Source of the DNA: Thermoguttaceae bacterium
Lineage (GTDB): Bacteria > Planctomycetota > Planctomycetia > Pirellulales > Thermoguttaceae
Length of the DNA: 64,000 nucleotides
NCBI GenBank assembly: GCA_017434455.1
Contig: JAFRFG010000014.1
Coordinates: forward strand, 1-64,000
Direction of reading: 5' to 3'
Made by a program: the position numbers and the translations under genes. Positions 52,095 to 61,823 of this stretch are shown in pieces. Under the pieces are notes generated by a model. It was not told the DNA's origin, did no database searches, and saw nothing but the letters and a program-made list of their open reading frames with translations. Position 1 is the first letter of the stretch. Every line of letters begins with the position of its first letter.

Positions 52095-53452
52095 GGCACA
52101 ATCGCCCCATGTTCGCGCAAAAGAGCTTTGACCTTCTCGACATCCACTTGAGCGGGAGACACCTTTTGCCGAATCGCCTCGGCCGCGGCGGCGCCGGCGG
52201 CCTGGCCGGTCGCCATACAGGTCGCCTGGACCCGCAGCCCCGAGTTGGCCAGCCGGTCGCTCCCCAGGCAGCGGCCGGCGACTAAAAGGTAATCGACCCC
52301 CTCGGGAATCAGCGCGCGCAGCGGAATCGTCGGCACTACCCCCTCGTCGAGATGCCGCTGGTCGATCCACCGCCCCAGACGGTGCAGGTCGATCGGATAG
52401 AAGCCGTAGGCGAGCGAATCGTCCCAGACCTTGCCGGCGGTGTAGTCGTCGGCGGTGATGGTATACAGGCAGTGAACCCGATACGACTCGCGCACCCCCG
52501 TCTCGGCCGACATCTCGGCGATCGTGGCGTTTTCGCCCCCCGGAAGGGTGCGCACGAACCGAAGCATGCGCAGCATCGCCTGACGGCCGCGGATATCGGT
52601 ATCGGTGCGGGTCTGCCCGGTCGAGCTGTCGGCCGCGGCGACGTAGCTGTTGACCGGCTGGCGGATGAAGCCCTCGATCCCGTACTGGGCGTCTTCCTTG
52701 AGCAGCCGGCCGGAGGCGACCGCCTCGTCGAACCGCTTTTTGACCAGCTCCATATCGATCTTATCGGGGTCGATCCCCGTGTTGATCCGGTACAGCAGCG
52801 ACCCCGGCTGAGTCGCCTCCTCATGATCGAGCCGGGCCCCCGCCAGATAGGAAAGGCGGCCGTTGCCGGTGCAGTCGATCAGGCAGCGGCAGAAGATCTC
52901 CCGCGGCTCCCCCTGCGAAATACTGACCATCCGCCAGCGCGCCCCTTCGTGCTCCCCGGCAAGGTCACTGTCCTCAGGGACCGCCTCGACCTTGTACGGC
53001 GACTCGAAGTACCGCAGACGGACCCCCGCCTTCAGGCAGAGCTCCTCGCCGAAGGCGCTGTAGGCGGCGCCGTTGAGCGCGATCTGATGCCGCCAGTGCT
53101 GCTTGCCCGGAACCAGCATCGGATCGGGGAGCGTCCCCCCGCCCAGATCAATCGCGCCGAGGACCCACTCCCAGCCGATCCCCGCGATGATCTGCTTCTG
53201 CCATGCGTGGAAGCATCCCGGGAAATGCACCCCGCCGGTGGTGGCGTTTCCGCCGGGCTGAAAGCCGCTTTCGATCAAGATCGTCTCCATCCCGGCCCGG
53301 GCCGCCTGAACGGCCGCGCAGACACCGGCGGTTCCCGCGCCGACGACGACCACGTCGCAGTCGGCGGTATCGATGGGGGTAAACGTATCATCGGCGCGGA
53401 GACCGGCCAGGGCGCCGAGGACAAGCAGCACAGCGAGGAAGGGGCGCTTCAT
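52091..53452 (-). CDS. Exported FAD-dependent oxidoreductase
   Basis: A 453-residue protein behind AAGGAG. A signal peptide (to LAGLRA) precedes a Rossmann FAD-binding site VVVVGAGTAGVCAAVQAARAG (~35-55). GGNATTGGVHFPGCF, CLIDCTGNGRLSYLAGA and LLVAGRCLGSDRLANSGLRVQATCMATGQAAG complete an FAD-dependent family common in planctomycetes. The substrate is unknown. An exported flavoprotein would normally need Tat, yet the signal has KR rather than a full RR motif. The methyltransferase gene overlaps its end by 4 bp (GTGA), implying coupled translation of unrelated functions. Confidence 0.75.
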   Translation of the reverse strand: MKRPFLAVLLVLGALAGLRADDTFTPIDTADCDVVVVGAGTAGVCAAVQAARAGMETILIESGFQPGGNATTGGVHFPGCFHAWQKQIIAGIGWEWVLGAIDLGGGTLPDPMLVPGKQHWRHQIALNGAAYSAFGEELCLKAGVRLRYFESPYKVEAVPEDSDLAGEHEGARWRMVSISQGEPREIFCRCLIDCTGNGRLSYLAGARLDHEEATQPGSLLYRINTGIDPDKIDMELVKKRFDEAVASGRLLKEDAQYGIEGFIRQPVNSYVAAADSSTGQTRTDTDIRGRQAMLRMLRFVRTLPGGENATIAEMSAETGVRESYRVHCLYTITADDYTAGKVWDDSLAYGFYPIDLHRLGRWIDQRHLDEGVVPTIPLRALIPEGVDYLLVAGRCLGSDRLANSGLRVQATCMATGQAAGAAAAEAIRQKVSPAQVDVEKVKALLREHGAIVP

Positions 53453-53633
53453 GGGGATAAACTCCTTAGAGCGTTAGACGACCCCCCATGGGGGCATAGC
53501 GGCGGTAAATACTCAAAGGTTCATTTTCGCAGGTTTTTCGCACCGACGCAAGAGCTTGCGCGGCGGCCCGAAGGGGATCGGCTGCGGAAACGAATTTCCC
53601 CATCTTATCCAACCGTTAAACCCCGAAGCATTC

Positions 53634-53659
53634 TTGACGAAAAGCGCGTTTTTCGTCAA
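53634..53659. promoter_or_regulatory. 10-bp perfect inverted repeat upstream of lysS
   Basis: TTGACGAAAA (53634-53643) and TTTTCGTCAA (53650-53659) flank GCGCGT. It lies in the 326-bp divergent region between the oxidoreductase and lysS. It could be an operator or a leader hairpin. The rest of that region shows no gene. Confidence 0.45.
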
Positions 53660-53778
53660 AATGGGGAAGGTTTCCGTTCTGTCCGGGCGCGTAGCTGTTT
53701 TTAAGCCGCCGGGAACGCGAACAATTCAACACAATCACAGACAAAAGCACCAGAACAGACAAAAAAGCGAAAGACCCC

Positions 53779-55329
53779 ATGGCTAAAGAGGAATCGACCG
53801 GGACCGGTGTCGTGTTAGAAGAATCGCGGCGCGAGAAGATGCGCAAGATCGTCGAGATGGGGATCGACCCGTGGGGAGCGCGCTTCGACGGCCGTCAGTC
53901 GATCGGCGCGGTCCGCGAGCGCGAGCATGAGATCATCGTCGGCGAGCCGATCGAGCCGCCGCCGGCGCCGGAAGGGCAAAAGCAGTGGCGCAAGCCCGAG
54001 ATCCCGATGTCCGGCCCGCAGGTCCGCGTGGCCGGCCGGATTATCCTGCAGCGCAAGCAGGGGAAACTTATCTTTCTGACGATCAAAGACTGGACCGGCG
54101 AGATTCAGATCCTCATCGGCAAGAACCAGGTCGGCGAGAAAAACTGGGAGCTGGCGCTTTGCTTCGACCTGGGCGACCTGGTCGGCATCGACGGGGAGTT
54201 CAAAAAGACCCAAAAGGGGGAGCTGACGGTCTTTGCCTCCGATTTAACCTTCCTGAGCAAGTCGATCGAGACCCCGCCCGACAAGTTCAAGGGGCTCAGC
54301 GACCCGGAGCTGCGCAGCCGTCTGCGCTACGTCGATTTGATCCACACCGACGGGGTGATGCGCCGGATGCTCGACCGCACGAAGATCATCGCCAGCATCC
54401 GCCGGACCCTCGCGGCCGAGGGGTTCGTCGAGGTCGAGGGACCGACGCTGCACGCCATCGCCGGCGGCGCGGCGGCGCGCCCGTTCGTCACGCACCACAA
54501 CGCGCTCGATATCCCGCTTTATATGCGTATCGCGCTGGAGCTGCATCTCAAGCGGCTTTTGGTCGGCGGGATGGAGAGCGTCTACGAGATCGGGCGGGTC
54601 TACCGCAACGAGGGGATCGACCAGACGCACAACCCCGAGTTCACGATGATGGAGCTCTATCAGGCGTACGGCAACTACGAGACGATGATGGAGATCACCG
54701 AGAAGATCATCACCGGCGCGCTCGACGCGCTGGGGAAGGGGTACAAAATCACCTGGGGGGGCAAACAGGTCGACTTCACCCCGCCGTTCGCCCGCAAGAC
54801 GTACAGCGAGCTGTTCCGGGAGCATACCGGGGTCGACCCGGCCGACGAGGCGGCGGTCTTCGCCTACGCCAAGACGCTCGGCATCGAGGACCTCGATAAA
54901 AAAGACCCCGACGTGGTTCGCAACGAGATCTTCGAAGAGAAGGTGGAAGACAACCTCACCGGCCCGATCTTCGTCACCGACTACCCGGCGCGGATCTGCC
55001 CGCTGACGAAGCGCAGCCGGACCAATCCCGAGATCGCCGAGCGCTTCGAGCTGTTCATCCAGGGGATGGAGCTGGCCAACGCCTACACCGAGCTGAACGA
55101 CCCCGATCTGCAGGAACAGCTCTTCCGCAATCAGCTCGCCGGTCAAAAAGAAGAAGACTCGATGGCCAAGATGGACCACGACTTCATCCGCGCGCTGCGC
55201 TACGGCATGCCGCCGGCCGGCGGTTTGGGAATCGGGATCGACCGTCTGGTGATGATCCTCACCGACACCACCAGCATCCGCGAGGTGATCCTCTTCCCGC
55301 TGCTGCGCCCCGAAGTCATCAAAGGTTAA
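53779..55329 (+). CDS. lysS: Lysyl-tRNA synthetase (class II)
   Basis: A 516-residue protein of usual length. The N-terminal OB-fold anticodon domain (VRVAGRIILQRKQGKLIFLTIKDW) is followed by the class II core: SRLRYVDL, motif 1 region, motif 2 YRNEGIDQTHNPEFTMME and motif 3 GLGIGIDRLVMILTD. It charges tRNA-Lys in the cytosol; the only tRNA of this window is tRNA-Lys, but 24 kb away. The OB-fold is preceded by a Pro/Glu insertion (EPPPAPEGQKQW). The ABC permease gene starts 47 bp downstream. Confidence 0.95.
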   Translation: MAKEESTGTGVVLEESRREKMRKIVEMGIDPWGARFDGRQSIGAVREREHEIIVGEPIEPPPAPEGQKQWRKPEIPMSGPQVRVAGRIILQRKQGKLIFLTIKDWTGEIQILIGKNQVGEKNWELALCFDLGDLVGIDGEFKKTQKGELTVFASDLTFLSKSIETPPDKFKGLSDPELRSRLRYVDLIHTDGVMRRMLDRTKIIASIRRTLAAEGFVEVEGPTLHAIAGGAAARPFVTHHNALDIPLYMRIALELHLKRLLVGGMESVYEIGRVYRNEGIDQTHNPEFTMMELYQAYGNYETMMEITEKIITGALDALGKGYKITWGGKQVDFTPPFARKTYSELFREHTGVDPADEAAVFAYAKTLGIEDLDKKDPDVVRNEIFEEKVEDNLTGPIFVTDYPARICPLTKRSRTNPEIAERFELFIQGMELANAYTELNDPDLQEQLFRNQLAGQKEEDSMAKMDHDFIRALRYGMPPAGGLGIGIDRLVMILTDTTSIREVILFPLLRPEVIKG

Positions 55330-55376
55330 CCCCTCAACCCCTTTTGGGCAGGGATGCCCAGGCAAAGCGCTGACCT

Positions 55377-57155
55377 ATGTACAAACTCCTTCTGACCTGG
55401 CGGTACCTCCTCACACGGTACATCGCTCTGGTGAGTGTCATCAGCGTAACGCTCGGCGTGGCGACGATGATCGTCGTCAACGCCGTGATGCTCGGCTTTT
55501 CGAGGGAGATGGAAAATCGGATGCACGGGGTCCTCTCCGACGTGACGATCAGCGCCTGGGCCTCGCTGCGCGGGTTCGACGACGTCGATCAGCGCATCCG
55601 CGACGTCTGGAAGGTCGCCCCCGATATGGTCGAGGCGGTGACGCCGACGGTTTCGACGCAGGCGCTTTTGAACTTCGAGGTCAGCGGCGGGGAGGTCTTC
55701 ACCAAGCCGGTCGAGGTGATCGGCATCGATATGTCGACCCAAGAGAAGGTGACCGCCATCTCGCAATATTTGCAGCATCCTCTCAATCGCGAAAAACTCT
55801 CGTTCGATCTGCGCGAGGGGGGATACGACTCGATCAACCCGCTGGCCGGGGCCAACGGAATCGAACGGCCGACCCTCGGGACCAGCGGCTGGGAACACCG
55901 CCGCAGCAGCGCGCGCTACGAGCAGTACCGCGCCGAAGAGCAAAAGCGCGAAAAACAGATCGTCAACAATCTCCCCGCCCCGCAGTCCGACAGCGATCCG
56001 CTGGTCGACCCGCAGGCGGCCGCCTCCTCGCAGGATAACCGCGACCCCTATTCCGCCGCGCTGGCCCATCTGCCGACGACCCTCGATACGCCCGAGGAGG
56101 CAGACCAGCCCGCCGACGCGCCCGAGTCGCCCAACGCCGACACACCCGACAGCGACGCGGCCGACGGCGAGGTGACCGCGGCCGACGCGCCGAAGGCCCT
56201 CTCCGGCTCGCCGCTGGACGGCATCGAAGATTTTGAGCCGACCTTCGACCGCTCGAAAGAGCAGGACACCGGCGCGATTGTCGGGATCGGCATCGTCAGC
56301 GGCGGCCGCCGCAAGGTGGTCGACCCCGAGACGAAAAAGACCGGCTACCGCGAGTCGCTCTTTGTGGTCCCGGGCGACGATGTCACCTTGTCGTTTTTGG
56401 CGCTGGGCAACGACAGCGCCCTTCCGTCGTTCGCCTTCGACCGCTTCACCGTGGTCGACCTGTACGAGTCGCGCATGACGCTCTACGACCAGAGCTTCGT
56501 CTTTGTCCCGATCGACAAGCTCCAGAAGATGCGCAACATGATCGCCCCTGACGGAACAAAGATGGCATCGCACATTCTGATCAAGGCCAAGCCGGGGGTC
56601 GATATCAACGAGCTGCGCGACCGGCTGCGCGACGCCCCCGAGTTCCCCACGCACCTGTACAACGTCGAGACCTGGCGCGACTCCCAGTCCGATATGCTCC
56701 AGGCGGTCGCCATCGAGCTGTCGGTCCTCAACGTGCTGCTGTTCCTGATCATCGCCGTGGCGGGGTTCGGGATCCTGGCGATCTTCTTCATGATCGTCAT
56801 CGAGAAGACGCGCGACATCGGCATCCTCAAGTCGCTCGGGGCCGGCGGCTTCGGGATTATGCAGATCTTCCTCTACTACGGCCTGGCGCTGGGGGTTCTC
56901 GGTTCGGGGCTCGGCCTGATCCTCGGGGTGACCTTCGTACGCCATATCAACCAGATCGCCTTCACCCTTTCGAAGATTATGGGGCACGACGTCTTCAACC
57001 CCGAGATCTACAACTTCTACGAGGTTCCGGCGATCATCGAGCCGTCGACCGTCGTTTGGATCGTCATCGGCAGCGTCACCATCGCCGTCGTCTCGGGGAT
57101 TCTCCCCGCGCTTCGCGCCGCGCGGCTCAAGCCGGTCGACGCGCTGCGCGTGTGA
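55377..57155 (+). CDS. ABC transporter permease, LolC/LolE-FtsX family
   Basis: A 592-residue protein. One N-terminal membrane helix (YIALVSVISVTLGVATMIVVNAVML) precedes a large periplasmic region. The C-terminal FtsX domain has three helices (from ~455: LNVLLFLIIAVAGFGILAIFFMIVIEKTRDIGILKSLGA). The periplasmic part contains a disordered Asp/Ala/Pro-rich insert (~195-285) not found in E. coli LolC/E. With the next gene it would form a transporter that releases lipoproteins, or another substrate, from the inner membrane. No LolA or LolB is adjacent. Confidence 0.8.
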   Translation: MYKLLLTWRYLLTRYIALVSVISVTLGVATMIVVNAVMLGFSREMENRMHGVLSDVTISAWASLRGFDDVDQRIRDVWKVAPDMVEAVTPTVSTQALLNFEVSGGEVFTKPVEVIGIDMSTQEKVTAISQYLQHPLNREKLSFDLREGGYDSINPLAGANGIERPTLGTSGWEHRRSSARYEQYRAEEQKREKQIVNNLPAPQSDSDPLVDPQAAASSQDNRDPYSAALAHLPTTLDTPEEADQPADAPESPNADTPDSDAADGEVTAADAPKALSGSPLDGIEDFEPTFDRSKEQDTGAIVGIGIVSGGRRKVVDPETKKTGYRESLFVVPGDDVTLSFLALGNDSALPSFAFDRFTVVDLYESRMTLYDQSFVFVPIDKLQKMRNMIAPDGTKMASHILIKAKPGVDINELRDRLRDAPEFPTHLYNVETWRDSQSDMLQAVAIELSVLNVLLFLIIAVAGFGILAIFFMIVIEKTRDIGILKSLGAGGFGIMQIFLYYGLALGVLGSGLGLILGVTFVRHINQIAFTLSKIMGHDVFNPEIYNFYEVPAIIEPSTVVWIVIGSVTIAVVSGILPALRAARLKPVDALRV

Positions 57156-57222
57156 CGGCCACAGGCGTTATTCTAGGGACCGGAGAGTTTACGTTTAAGG
57201 TTATGCCACAGGGACGGAGGTT

Positions 57223-58515
57223 ATGATGGATCGATCTTTGCCGGACGACGAGCGCCAGTCGCAGATCCTCTCGGCCTTTCTGCGCAAGTCCGCCCGAAGC
57301 GGCAAGCTCTCCTCTGGAACCGGGGACGGGGAACCGGAGCAAACACCCGAGCAAAAACCGGTACCCCAGCCGCAGCAAAAGCCCGCGCAAGATACCCCCC
57401 GCGCTCCGAGCTCTTTCTCCGTCGAAGGAACCCTCCCCCCCGAGCGGCCCCTCCCCCAAGCGCCGGCCGCCGAACAGCCCGCCGAAACCAGCGCAAGAGC
57501 CGGGGCGGCCGAGCGGGAGGAGGAAGTTATCCTCGAGCGTCCCGCCGCGGTCCCCGCGCAGCCCCCCCTCGAGGAGGCGCTCCCGGAAGAATATGATGAA
57601 ATCATCCTCGAGCCCGTTTTGCCCCCCGAACCGCTCGCCGTGGATAATCCCCCCGCCGAGCGGCAGCGGCGCGCCGAACAGCCCGACGAGCCGGCTTCGG
57701 TCACCTTCCCCCCGCCGATCGACATCGATCAGTGGATCTCCCCGCTGAAGACGCCCCCACGGGCGGCGAAACACGCCTCGAAGGGGTCCTCCAAACAAAA
57801 CAGCCGCGACGATCTGGTCGTCGTCTCCGACCTGCACAAGGGCTACATCAAGGGGAAGGTCAATATCCCCGTCCTGCGCGGGGTCAGCTTTTCGGTCGCC
57901 GAGGGGGAATATCTCTCGATCGTCGGGCAGTCCGGTTCGGGCAAGAGCACCCTTCTTCACCTGATGGGGACCCTCGATATCCCCGACAGCGGGACGGTCC
58001 ACTTCGACGGCCAGCGGATCGACAACCTCCCGACCCGCCAGCGCGACCTGCTGCGCAACCGCTATATCGGGATGATCTTCCAGTTCTATCATCTCATCCC
58101 CGAGATGACGATGATCGAGAACGTCCTGGCCCCGCTGATGATCCGCGACTCGGTCTTCGGCTACCTCACCGCCCGGCGCGCCTTCCGCAATCGGGCCAAG
58201 GAGCTTCTGGAGATGGTCGGGCTGGGGCACCGAATCCACCACAAGCCGAACGAGCTGTCGGGCGGGGAAATGCAGCGCACGGCGATCGCCCGGGCGCTGA
58301 TCACCGAGCCGAGGATCCTTCTGGCCGACGAGCCGACGGGGAACCTCGACTCGAAGACCTCGGCCGAGATCGTGAAACTTCTGCGGTCCTTGAATGAGCA
58401 GCGCCGTTTAACTATAATTATGGTGACGCACGATACCGCGCAGGCCGAGGAGGCGGACCGCTACATCCGTTTGGTCGACGGTCAAATCGCCGAGACGGTT
58501 CAGCGAAAAGGTTAA
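57223..58515 (+). CDS. ABC transporter ATPase, LolD family, with long N-terminal extension
   Basis: A 430-residue protein behind GGAGG; two adjacent ATGs (57223, 57226) are possible. Residues ~1-195 are Pro/Glu-rich low complexity. The ATPase domain (~200-430) has Walker A GQSGSGKST, the LolD-type FYHLIPEMTMIENV, signature LSGGEMQRTAIARAL, Walker B ILLADEPTGNLD and the H-loop VTHD. Normal LolD/MacB-type ATPases are ~230 residues. The extension is unusual and may recruit partners or tether the protein. It follows the permease by 67 bp. Confidence 0.85.
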   Translation: MMDRSLPDDERQSQILSAFLRKSARSGKLSSGTGDGEPEQTPEQKPVPQPQQKPAQDTPRAPSSFSVEGTLPPERPLPQAPAAEQPAETSARAGAAEREEEVILERPAAVPAQPPLEEALPEEYDEIILEPVLPPEPLAVDNPPAERQRRAEQPDEPASVTFPPPIDIDQWISPLKTPPRAAKHASKGSSKQNSRDDLVVVSDLHKGYIKGKVNIPVLRGVSFSVAEGEYLSIVGQSGSGKSTLLHLMGTLDIPDSGTVHFDGQRIDNLPTRQRDLLRNRYIGMIFQFYHLIPEMTMIENVLAPLMIRDSVFGYLTARRAFRNRAKELLEMVGLGHRIHHKPNELSGGEMQRTAIARALITEPRILLADEPTGNLDSKTSAEIVKLLRSLNEQRRLTIIMVTHDTAQAEEADRYIRLVDGQIAETVQRKG

Positions 58516-58550
58516 GAGAAACATGTAATTTAGGTAAGGTTGGTGACACG

Positions 58551-59408
58551 ATGGCAGATAAGGTTTGGCTGGGCGACAAACTCGTGGAAGAGGCGGACGC
58601 GAAGATCTCCGTCTTCGATCATTGTCTTCTTTACGGCGACGGCATTTTTGAGGGGATGCGCTGTTATTCCGGCAAGGTCTTTCGTCTGAAAGAACACCTC
58701 GACCGCCTTTGGGATTCGGCCAAGGCGCTTCATCTGGAAATCCCGATGACGCGCGAGCAGATCACCGACGCCACCTACGCCACCTTAAAGGCGAACGGCC
58801 ACGACGACGCCTATATCCGCCTGGTCGTGACCCGCGGCTGCGGCAACCTCGGCCTGGATCTGGACCGCTGCAAGAACCCGACGGTCATCATCATCGCGCA
58901 GGGGCTGAGTCTTTATTCCGACGACCTCTACGTCAAGGGGATGAAACTGGTCACCGCCAGCACCCTGCGCATGCCCTCCAGCTCGATGAACCCGCGCATC
59001 AAGTCGTGCAACTACCTGAACAACATCCTGGCGAAGTACGAAGGGACGATCGCCGGCTGCGAGGAAGTGCTGATCCTCAACCATCAGGGGAATGTCGCCG
59101 AGTGCTCCGGCGACAACATCTTCATCGTCAAGAAGGGGGTTCTCTACACCCCGGCGACCGACTCCTGCCTGCTGGAGGGGATCACCCGCGCGGCGGTTAT
59201 CGAAGTCGCCGCCGAGCTTCAGATTCCGTTCAAAGAACGGACCATCACCCGCCACGATGTTTACATCTCCGACGAATGCTTCCTCACCGGTTCGGCCGCC
59301 GAGGTTATCCCCGTCACGTCGGTCGATAACCGTATCATCGGCAGCGGCGTCGCCGGCCCGATTACCACCAAGATCCTAGCCGCTTACAGAAAGATGGTCC
59401 GCCAGTGA
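58551..59408 (+). CDS. ilvE: Branched-chain amino-acid aminotransferase (PLP class IV)
   Basis: A 285-residue protein. [20 protein letters not shown] at the N-terminus and the PLP lysine Lys151 in [16 protein letters not shown] are typical of class IV aminotransferases; [22 protein letters not shown] and [15 protein letters not shown] complete the active site. It interconverts branched-chain amino acids and their keto acids. D-alanine aminotransferase is related but less likely by these motifs. The next gene overlaps its stop by 4 bp. Confidence 0.88.
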   Translation: MADKVWLGDKLVEEADAKISVFDHCLLYGDGIFEGMRCYSGKVFRLKEHLDRLWDSAKALHLEIPMTREQITDATYATLKANGHDDAYIRLVVTRGCGNLGLDLDRCKNPTVIIIAQGLSLYSDDLYVKGMKLVTASTLRMPSSSMNPRIKSCNYLNNILAKYEGTIAGCEEVLILNHQGNVAECSGDNIFIVKKGVLYTPATDSCLLEGITRAAVIEVAAELQIPFKERTITRHDVYISDECFLTGSAAEVIPVTSVDNRIIGSGVAGPITTKILAAYRKMVRQ

Positions 59409-59845
59409 GTCCCGCCAAGTCCCCCAAAGGCCCGGCTAAACCCAAGCCGACGGAAGGGAAGCCCGATCGTTCGATCTTCGAGACCTTCCCCAATCCGTAC
59501 CCCAAGCGCGACTACCTCATCGAGCATGTCTGCGAAGAGTTCACCTCGGTCTGCCCGATCACCGGGCAGCCCGACTACGGCAAGCTGACGTTCCAGTACA
59601 TCGCCGATGAGCTGTGCGTCGAGCTGAAGAGCTTGAAGTTCTATCTGCAAAAATATCGCAATCAGGGAATCTTCTACGAAGACGTCACCAACGCCATCTT
59701 AGAAGACCTTGTCGCGGTGCTGCGCCCCCGGGCGTTTCGGCTCATCGCCGAGTTCACCCCCCGAGGCGGCATCCACAGCCGTATCATCGCCGAGTACACC
59801 GCCAAGGGCTGGAAGAGGCCCGACGGCGCCTTCCCGGCACTGTAA
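59405..59845 (+). CDS. queF: NADPH-dependent 7-cyano-7-deazaguanine reductase (unimodular QueF)
   Basis: A 146-residue protein with a GTG start in the GTGA overlap with ilvE. It is of the short YkvM type. The catalytic Cys50 lies in [12 protein letters not shown], and the QueF signature [13 protein letters not shown] follows, then [14 protein letters not shown] and GGIHSRI. It reduces preQ0 to preQ1, a step of queuosine synthesis for tRNA. Other queuosine genes are not in the window. A terminator follows. Confidence 0.93.
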   Translation: MSPAKSPKGPAKPKPTEGKPDRSIFETFPNPYPKRDYLIEHVCEEFTSVCPITGQPDYGKLTFQYIADELCVELKSLKFYLQKYRNQGIFYEDVTNAILEDLVAVLRPRAFRLIAEFTPRGGIHSRIIAEYTAKGWKRPDGAFPAL

Positions 59846-59867
59846 AAAACAACCCGCGCTAAATGAT

Positions 59868-59896
59868 AAAAACCCTCCCGAAAAGGAGGGTTTTTT
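59868..59896 (+). terminator. Intrinsic terminator after queF
   Basis: AACCCTCC and GGAGGGTT form the stem, flanked by A- and T-runs. It likely ends the lysS to queF gene string. Confidence 0.85.
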
Positions 59897-59943
59897 CACC
59901 CGCGCCCCTTCCCTTCACCCCCACAGCCAAGAAAGCACCTCCC

Positions 59944-60834
59944 ATGACCAGACGTTCCTTCCTCGCCGCCGCGGCCGTTTTCGCCGCCTGTATGATAACC
60001 TTCTGCGCCTCGGCCCGCGCCGACAGCGGCACCTTCCGCGTGATGTCGTTCAACATTCTGTGCGCCAGCACCCCCGAGCAGAACGATTGGGGCAGCCGCC
60101 GGCAGCTGGTGATCGACGAAATCAAAGAGGTCGATCCGCTGCTGTTCGGCCTTCAGGAACCGACCGCCTTCCAGATGGACGCCGTCTGCGAGGCGCTGCC
60201 CGAATACGACTTCGTCGGGGTCGCCCGTGACGACGGCAAGCGCCAGGGAGAGTTCTCCCCGGTGTTTTACAAAAAGGACTGCTTCGAGCTGCTCGACTGC
60301 GGCACCTTCTGGCTGAGCGAAACCCCCGAGGTCCCCGGCAGCCGCGGCTGGGACGCCGCCTGCAACCGGGTCGTCTCCTGGGCGAAACTGCGCTGCAAGA
60401 AGTCGGGCAAGACGCTCGTCTTCGCCGATACCCACTTCGACCATATCAGCGACGAGGCGCGCCAAAACAGCGCCAAGCTGGTTATGGAGCGGATGTACCC
60501 GATCACCGAGCAGTGGTCGCTGCCGTTCTTCATCACCGGCGATTTTAACTGCGACTCCTCCTCGAAGGGGTACAAGACCCTCACCGGCGGCACCGACGAG
60601 ATCCCCGCGCTGATCGACTCGGCGAAGATCGCCAAAGAGACGATCGCCGATGTCAAGCGGACCTGGAACGATCTCGGCCAGGTCCCCGCGGACCAGGAAA
60701 ATTGCTACATCGACTTCATCTTCGTCGACGGCAAGGTCGAGGTCGAGAAGTTCGTCGTCTGCCCCGACACGCGTGACGGCAAATACCCGTCGGACCACAA
60801 CGCCATCTGGGCCGAGGTGAAAATCGTCGACTAA
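59944..60834 (+). CDS. Exported endonuclease/exonuclease/phosphatase-family protein, copy 1 of 3
   Basis: A 296-residue protein starting at the ATG at 59944, where the signal sequence MTRRSFLAAAAV begins; an upstream in-frame ATG (59863) lies in the terminator and is rejected. The RRSFL could act as a Tat signal. EEP-fold motifs in order: RVMSFNIL (metal-binding Asn), LFGLQEPTAFQ (where the usual Glu follows Gln), DTHFDH, ITGDFNCDS and SDHNAIWAEV (catalytic Asp-His). The family includes DNases, sphingomyelinases and inositol phosphatases. Export suggests an extracellular nuclease or phosphodiesterase. Two close paralogs follow in tandem. Confidence 0.85.
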   Translation: MTRRSFLAAAAVFAACMITFCASARADSGTFRVMSFNILCASTPEQNDWGSRRQLVIDEIKEVDPLLFGLQEPTAFQMDAVCEALPEYDFVGVARDDGKRQGEFSPVFYKKDCFELLDCGTFWLSETPEVPGSRGWDAACNRVVSWAKLRCKKSGKTLVFADTHFDHISDEARQNSAKLVMERMYPITEQWSLPFFITGDFNCDSSSKGYKTLTGGTDEIPALIDSAKIAKETIADVKRTWNDLGQVPADQENCYIDFIFVDGKVEVEKFVVCPDTRDGKYPSDHNAIWAEVKIVD

Positions 60835-60888
60835 CCCCGCGTAAAGCAACTCCCCACACCATACACCCCCCAACAGAAAGCGATTCCC

Positions 60889-61782
60889 ATGACCAGACGT
60901 ATTTTCTTTGCGGCCGCGGCCGTTTTGGCTGCCGGTATTCTTTCCTTGTGCGCCGCGGTTCGGGCCGACGACGGCGGCACCTTCCGCGTGATGTCGTACA
61001 ACATCAAGTGCGCCGGCTCCGCGGAGGACAACAACTGGTCGGTCCGCCTGCCGCTGGTGGTCGACCAGATCAAAGAGGTCGACCCGCTGCTGTTCGGTCT
61101 GCAGGAACCGACCGCCTTCCAGATGGACGGCATCGCCGCGGCGCTGCCGGAATACGATTTCGTCGGGGTCGCCCGTGACGACGGCAAGCGCAAGGGAGAG
61201 TTCTCCCCGGTATTCTATAAAAAGGATGGCTTCGAGCTGCTCGACTCCGGCACCTTCTGGCTGAGCGAAACCCCCGAGGTTCCCGGCAGCCGCGGCTGGG
61301 ACGCCGCCTGCAACCGGGTCGTCTCCTGGGCGAAACTCCGCTGCAAGAAATCGGGCAAGACGCTGGTCTTCGCCGACACCCACTTCGACCACGTCAGCGA
61401 CCAGGCGCGTCAAAACAGCGCCCGGCTGGTTCTGGAGCGGATGTACCCGATCACCGAGAAGTGGTCCCTGCCGTTCTTCATCACCGGCGATTTCAACTGC
61501 AACGCTTCCTCCAAGGGATACAAGACCCTCACCGCCGGCACCGACGAGATCCCCGCGCTGATCGACTCGGCGAAGATCGCCAAAGAGACGATCTCCGACG
61601 TCCAGCGGACCTTCAACAACTGGGGCAAGGTCCCCGCGGATAAGAAATCGGCCTACATCGACTTCATCTTCGTCGACGGGAAGGTCGAGGTCGATAAGTT
61701 CGTTATCTGCCCCGACACCCGCGAAGAGGTCTACCCGTCGGACCACAACGCCATCTGGGCCGAGGTGAGGATCGTCGAGTAA
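60889..61782 (+). CDS. Exported endonuclease/exonuclease/phosphatase-family protein, copy 2 of 3
   Basis: A 297-residue protein very close to copy 1. Same leader (AGAAAG before the ATG, CATGACCAGACG at the start) and same motifs: RVMSYNIK, LFGLQEPTAFQ, DTHFDH, ITGDFNCNA, SDHNAIWAEV. The signal is MTRRIFFAAAAV. The middle (FELLDSGTFWLSETPEVPGSRGWDAACNRV) is nearly identical to copy 1, suggesting recent duplication or gene conversion. The intergenic space is 54 bp. Confidence 0.85.
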   Translation: MTRRIFFAAAAVLAAGILSLCAAVRADDGGTFRVMSYNIKCAGSAEDNNWSVRLPLVVDQIKEVDPLLFGLQEPTAFQMDGIAAALPEYDFVGVARDDGKRKGEFSPVFYKKDGFELLDSGTFWLSETPEVPGSRGWDAACNRVVSWAKLRCKKSGKTLVFADTHFDHVSDQARQNSARLVLERMYPITEKWSLPFFITGDFNCNASSKGYKTLTAGTDEIPALIDSAKIAKETISDVQRTFNNWGKVPADKKSAYIDFIFVDGKVEVDKFVICPDTREEVYPSDHNAIWAEVRIVE

Positions 61783-61823
61783 AGAACCCGCCCTCCATAC
61801 CCTTCAGGCAGAAAGTATTTCCG

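Noticed and set aside
52095..52370. N-terminal extension of the DNA methyltransferase frame
   Set aside because: It is Arg/Gly/Ala-rich shadow of the oxidoreductase gene. The GTGA overlap gives a natural start.
53453..53778. T-box riboswitch before lysS
   Set aside because: No T-box consensus (such as AGGGTGGNACCGCG) or specifier/terminator arrangement was found; only a simple inverted repeat is present.
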